From DATILI01 sp035476635 (lineage in GTDB: Bacteria > Pseudomonadota > Gammaproteobacteria > Burkholderiales > Burkholderiaceae_C), in assembly GCA_035476635.1 (NCBI GenBank), contig DATILI010000268.1, positions 1-9,044 of the forward strand: a stretch of 9,044 nt of DNA. The letters are read 5' to 3'. A model generated the notes under the pieces. It searched no databases. It had not been told where the DNA came from and saw only the letters and a list, made by a program, of their open reading frames with translations. Below, piece after piece: positions 8,177 to 9,044 of this stretch (the first letter of the stretch is position 1; each line of letters begins with the position of its first letter). A program made the translations under genes and the position numbers.

Positions 8177-8626
8177 CTAGCGCCGGCCCAGCGCCACTTC
8201 GACGCCCTTGTTGGCCAAGGCATCGGCACGCTCGTTTCCGGGATCGCCGGCGTGGCCCTTGACCCAGCGCCAATCGATCTTGTGGCCGCCTGATGCGACC
8301 AGGCCATCCAGCCGCTGCCAGAGCTCAACATTCTTGACGGGTTGCTTGGCCGCCGTGCGCCAACCCTTGGCCTTCCAGCCATGGATCCATTCGGTAATCC
8401 CCTTGCGCACGTATTCGCTGTCCAGGTAGAGCGTGACCTCGCACGGCCGCTTGAGCGCGGCCAGCGCCTCGATCACGGCGGTCAGTTCCATGCGGTTGTT
8501 GGTCGTGCCCAGCTCGCCGCCAAACAGCTCCTTCTGCGTCGCGCCGGATTTCAGCAATACGCCCCAGCCGCCGGGGCCGGGATTGCCCTTGCAGGCGCCG
8601 TCGGTATAGATTTCAATGTGATTCAA
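8177..8626 (-). CDS. rnhA: Ribonuclease HI
   Basis: Cleaves the RNA strand of RNA-DNA hybrids in the cytoplasm, removing primers and R-loops. The 149-residue product matches E. coli RNase HI (155) closely. The metal-binding carboxylates are D9 in YTDGACKGNPGPGGWG, E47 in NNRMELTA, D69 in LYLDSEYV and D135 in NERADALA, with the catalytic His at H125 in KGHAGDPG. The basic handle region with WKAKGWR lies near 84-90. The start is TTG at 8624-8626; the following residues NHIEIYTDG fit the usual N-terminus exactly, and GGAA at 8634-8637 sits 7 bases upstream as a ribosome site. The first 14 bp overlap the end of the upstream methyltransferase-like gene in another frame, so the two are probably co-transcribed and coupled. 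Confidence 0.97.
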   Translation of the reverse strand: MNHIEIYTDGACKGNPGPGGWGVLLKSGATQKELFGGELGTTNNRMELTAVIEALAALKRPCEVTLYLDSEYVRKGITEWIHGWKAKGWRTAAKQPVKNVELWQRLDGLVASGGHKIDWRWVKGHAGDPGNERADALANKGVEVALGRR

Positions 8627-9044
8627 GCGTCTTTTCCGTGATCAATGGGTTTTTGTTGGCGACAGAAACGGGAGCGGCTGCGATTCCCTTGGGCCGCTTC
8701 CAGGCCGGTTCGAGCAAGCGCATGCCATGCACGCGCTTGACCGCCACGAGAAAATACACCGCGCCGAATATAGGCCACCAGCGGTCGCCCGCCCGGTCCA
8801 TCCAGGCAAAGCGGTTGATCCATTTTTCGGTGCGCACAGCCGGCCGGTAGCAGCCGAAGCCACCGGATTCGACCTCGAAGCTCAATAGCCGAAGCCAGTC
8901 GCGCAGGCGCCAGTAGCCGATGAACTCGCCGGCATCGGGCAAATACAGTTCGCCAAAGCCCAGTCGCCGATACAGATGCGCGCGGCGCTGGCGCAGGCCC
9001 CAGAGGCTGGCCGGGTTGAGCCCGCTGATGACCACGCGCCCCTC
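8613..9044 (-). CDS. YafS-like SAM-dependent methyltransferase, C-terminal part only
   Basis: The frame is open to the right edge, so the gene starts outside the window; 143 residues are visible and the stop is TGA at 8613-8615. The visible segment begins VVISGLNPASLWGLR, like the late strand-and-helix of class I methyltransferase-domain proteins related to E. coli YafS. Near residues 90-110 of the fragment, GAVYFLVAVKRVHGMRLL matches the closing part of that group as I remember it. The SAM-binding N-terminal motif is not visible, so methyltransferase activity is inferred from resemblance and context. In E. coli yafS also lies beside rnhA, though the two are divergent from dnaQ-side genes there in ways I cannot check. 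A GTG at 9033-9035 is only an internal codon. Its substrate is unknown. It overlaps rnhA by 14 bp. Confidence 0.8.
   Translation of the reverse strand, partial: EGRVVISGLNPASLWGLRQRRAHLYRRLGFGELYLPDAGEFIGYWRLRDWLRLLSFEVESGGFGCYRPAVRTEKWINRFAWMDRAGDRWWPIFGAVYFLVAVKRVHGMRLLEPAWKRPKGIAAAPVSVANKNPLITEKTLESH
8634..8637 (-). promoter_or_regulatory. Ribosome binding site supporting the rnhA TTG start
   Basis: GGAA on the minus strand lies 7 bases before the TTG at 8626, inside the last codons of the upstream methyltransferase-like gene. No ATG or GTG is available in the rnhA frame before the conserved YTDG motif, so this site helps decide the start. Confidence 0.45.

Noticed and set aside
9033..9035. 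GTG as the start of the methyltransferase-like gene
   Set aside because: The frame stays open to the window edge and the conserved strand begins at or before this codon, so it is internal and the true start lies outside.

Overview
This is a GC-rich window that reads as ordinary chromosome of a betaproteobacterium. Protein style and gene order suggest order Burkholderiales, probably Comamonadaceae or close relatives; this is inferred by recognition, without a database search. It is densely packed with genes. I see no insertion sequences, integrases, tRNA or rRNA genes, CRISPR arrays, toxin-antitoxin pairs or phage genes, and no stretch over 300 bases lacks a gene.

Left part, + strand (1-3342): the C-terminal end of a short-chain dehydrogenase/reductase, then three tightly packed molybdenum-cofactor genes, moaA, mobA and moeA. 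moaA and mobA overlap by 8 bp and mobA and moeA overlap by 4 bp (ATGA), so they look like one translationally coupled operon. MoaA performs the first step of cofactor synthesis (GTP cyclisation), MoeA inserts molybdate into molybdopterin, and MobA adds GMP to make the bis-guanylyl form. The MoaC, MoaD, MoaE and MogA partners are not in the window. The dehydrogenase ends only 18 bp before moaA and may share its transcript.

Middle part, - strand (7982 down to 3373): a two-gene RND (HAE-1 type) efflux operon, with the periplasmic adaptor first and the inner-membrane pump second. No outer-membrane channel gene and no adjacent regulator gene are present, so the pump probably relies on a TolC-type channel encoded elsewhere. 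A strong GC hairpin with the adaptor stop codon in its loop lies between the two genes. The adaptor has a long Ala/Pro/Gly-rich C-terminal tail, and the pump has an apparent extra segment of about 20 residues before its seventh membrane helix. moeA and the pump gene converge across only 30 bp with no clear intrinsic terminator.

Right part, - strand (9044 down to 8177): the end of a methyltransferase-like gene resembling E. coli YafS, overlapping rnhA (ribonuclease HI) by 14 bp. The 194-bp gap between rnhA and the adaptor holds candidate promoter elements, a 10-bp palindrome and a bulged hairpin.

I did not find a convincing previously undescribed system. The findings are modest: local RNA or DNA structures, two unusual protein segments, and start-codon and operon details.
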